Of a stretch of DNA of 64,000 nt, positions 62,480 to 64,000 are shown one piece after another. Origin of the DNA: Hydractinia symbiolongicarpus (lineage: Eukaryota > Cnidaria > Hydrozoa > Anthoathecata > Hydractiniidae); assembly GCF_029227915.1 (NCBI RefSeq), contig NC_079887.1, forward strand, positions 19,157,650-19,221,649. Reading direction: 5' to 3'. A model generated the notes under the pieces. The model had not been told where the DNA came from, made no database searches, and worked only from the letters and a program-made list of their open reading frames with translations. Both the position numbers and the translations under genes were made by a program. Each line of letters opens with the position of its first letter. Positions within the stretch are counted from its first letter, which is position 1.

Positions 62480-64000
62480 CGGGTTTTTAAAGCCATGGCG
62501 CAACATAAAATCACTTGGGACGTCGTAGTCCATTGAGAGTGGAAGCATTAGACCAATGGTAACCTGCGCAGGCACGTGGAATCACGTCATTTACGTGCAA
62601 GGCTTTTATAAAGCATAAAAAGGCCATATTACAGTAGTTAGAGGCCTGTAAACGTAGTTGACGGTGTTAAAAGGGTATGCCGCAATGGAAAGCCACTTCG
62701 GACGTCGTAGTCCATTGAGAGTGGAAGGATTAGACCAATGGTAACCTACGCAAGCGCGTGGAGCCACTTGATTTACGTGTAAGGCCTTTATTAGGCATCA
62801 AAATGCCATATTACACCGTTTAGAGGACCGTGCGCGTAGTTAACGGTGTTATAAAGCCGTGACGCAACGGAAAACCACTTGGGACGTCGTAGTCCATTGA
62901 GAGTGGAAGGATTAGACCAATGGTAACCTGCGCAGGCACGTGGAACCAATTGATTTACGTGTAAGGCCTTTATTAGGCGTCAAAAGACCGTACTACGGCC
63001 TTTAGAGGGTTCTTAGCGTAGTTGACGGTGTTATAAAGCCATGGCGCAATGGAAAACGGCTTCGGACGTCGTAGTTCATTGGGAGTGGAAGGATTAGACC
63101 AATAATAACCTGCGCAAGCACGTGGAACCACTTGATTTACGTGTAAGGCCTTTAAAAGGGCACCAAAATGCCATATTACAGCGTTTGGAGACCCGTGCGC
63201 GTATTTGACGGTGTCTTCAAGCTGTGACGCAACGAAAAACCACTTGGGACGTCGTAGTCCATTGAGAGTGGAAGGATTAGACCAATGGTAACCTACTCAG
63301 GCACGTGGAACCACTTGATTTACGTGAAAGGACTTTAATAGGCGTCAAAAGGCCATATTACGGCCTTTAGAGGTATCTTAGCGTGGTTGATGGAGTTATA
63401 AATCCATGGGGCAATGGAAAACGGCTTCGGACGTCGTAGTCCATTGAGAGTGGAAGGATTAGACCAATGGTAACCTACGCAGGCGCGTGGAGGCACTTGA
63501 TTTACGTGTAAGGCCTTTATTAGGCATCATAATGCCATATTACGGTCGTTCGAGGTTTGTTAGCGTAGTTGACGGAGTTATTACGCCATGGCGCAATGGA
63601 AAACGACTTGCAACGTCTTAGGCCATTGACAACAGAAGGATTAGACCAATGGTAACCTGCGTAGGCACGTGGAACCACGTGATTTACGTGTAAGGCCTTA
63701 ATTAGGCGTCAAAATGCCACATTACCGTCTTTAGAGGCCTGTGCGCGTAGCTGACGGTGTTTTAAAGCCATGGCGCAACAGAAAATCACTTGGGACGTCG
63801 AAGTCCATGGAGAGTGGAAAGATTAGACCAATGGTAACCTGCGCAAGCACGTGGAACCACTTGATTTACGTGTAAGGCCTTTATTAGGCATCAAAATCCA
63901 TATTACAGCGTTTGGAGTCCCGTGCGCTTATTTGACGGTGTCTTCAAGCTGTGACGCAACAAAAAACCACTTGGGACGTCGTAGTCCATTGAGAGTGGAA
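62480..64000 (+). repeat. Macro-unit 3, cut by the window end
   Basis: The sequence follows 58,659-60,179 at an offset of 3,821 up to the last base, including a trimer that starts at 63,736. The array therefore continues past the right edge. No end of the satellite is visible on either side. Confidence 0.85.

Larger units (their letters stand above)
1..64000 (+). repeat. 182-bp satellite DNA array, uninterrupted
   Basis: Every part of the window is built of a 182-bp unit in one orientation. Landmarks such as TTAGACCAATGGTAACC recur each 182 bp; starts of TAACC at 2543, 2725, 2907, 3089, 3271, 3453, 3635, 3817 and 3999 are exactly 182 apart. Most monomers are 181-183 bp, so about 351-352 fit. 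In one representative unit composed by eye, 91 of 182 bases are G or C and 12 CpG occur. No unique sequence, mobile element or gene interrupts the array. Known biology: arrays of 150-190-bp units are typical of centromeric and heterochromatic satellites in plants and animals. A centromeric role is inference; no kinetochore-protein binding data can be read from sequence. I do not recognise the family and cannot name the organism. Confidence 0.98.

Noticed and set aside
1-64000. CRISPR-like regular spacing.
   Set aside because: The whole 182-bp unit is conserved, there are no unique spacers between short repeats, and no cas genes are present.
1-64000. Telomere-like TTAGGC in most monomers.
   Set aside because: It occurs once per unit inside TATTAGGCGTC and never as a tandem hexamer run, so it is coincidental.

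Overview
The whole 64-kb window is one uninterrupted tandem satellite-DNA array. The basic repeat (monomer) is 182 bp, all copies are head-to-tail in the same orientation, and about 351-352 copies fit in the window. I found no gene, RNA gene, transposon, CRISPR array or unique spacer. Megabase-style satellites of this unit length are typical of eukaryotic centromeric or other constitutive heterochromatin, so the source is almost certainly a eukaryote. The sequence alone does not name the taxon: I do not recognise the monomer. Retained CpG dinucleotides (about as many as base composition predicts) weigh mildly against a heavily CpG-methylated, CpG-depleted vertebrate genome. A composed representative monomer is about 50% GC.

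The monomers fall into at least eight discrete sequence types, labelled here A to H, plus a local type I. They differ mainly in one variable segment of about 45 bp and in linked variants elsewhere. Types recur in preferred orders, above all A followed by D. On top of this lies a mosaic of nested duplications, almost all with offsets that are whole multiples of 182 bp (within 1-2 bp). This is what in-register unequal exchange or template switching between monomers would produce.

Layout from left to right: (1) 1-14.4 kb, a block with internal copies of itself about 7.1-7.8 kb apart. (2) 14.4-18.1 kb, a patch that jumps back to the beginning of that block. (3) 18.1-30.96 kb, a nearly identical second copy of 1.72-14.40 kb that carries one additional monomer. 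(4) 30.96-33.49 kb, a 13-monomer-offset partial duplication. (5) 33.5-38.9 kb, the most divergent and probably oldest part, with private monomer variants, a 29-bp deletion and an 11-monomer-offset duplication. (6) 39-49.5 kb, mixed segments with 2-, 8- and 10-monomer-offset duplications. (7) 49.5-54.1 kb, a recombined copy of sequence from 44-49.5 kb, followed by three head-to-tail copies of a 545-bp trimer. (8) 54.1-64 kb, macro-units of 4,368 and 3,821 bp plus a third cut by the window end; these carry further copies of the trimer. The older, diverse core flanked by younger, homogenised duplications on both sides is the main large-scale pattern.

The monomer is rich in dyad symmetry. An inverted repeat AAAGGCC...GGCCTTT is present in A- and F-type monomers and reaches 10-bp arms around a single base in some copies. 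A second dyad is CACGTGG-AA-CCACGTG. Several visible exchange points fall in or next to these two segments. No coding role is supported: open frames of 60-113 codons are by-products of the repeat. All block boundaries come from comparison by eye and are good to a few tens of bases at best.
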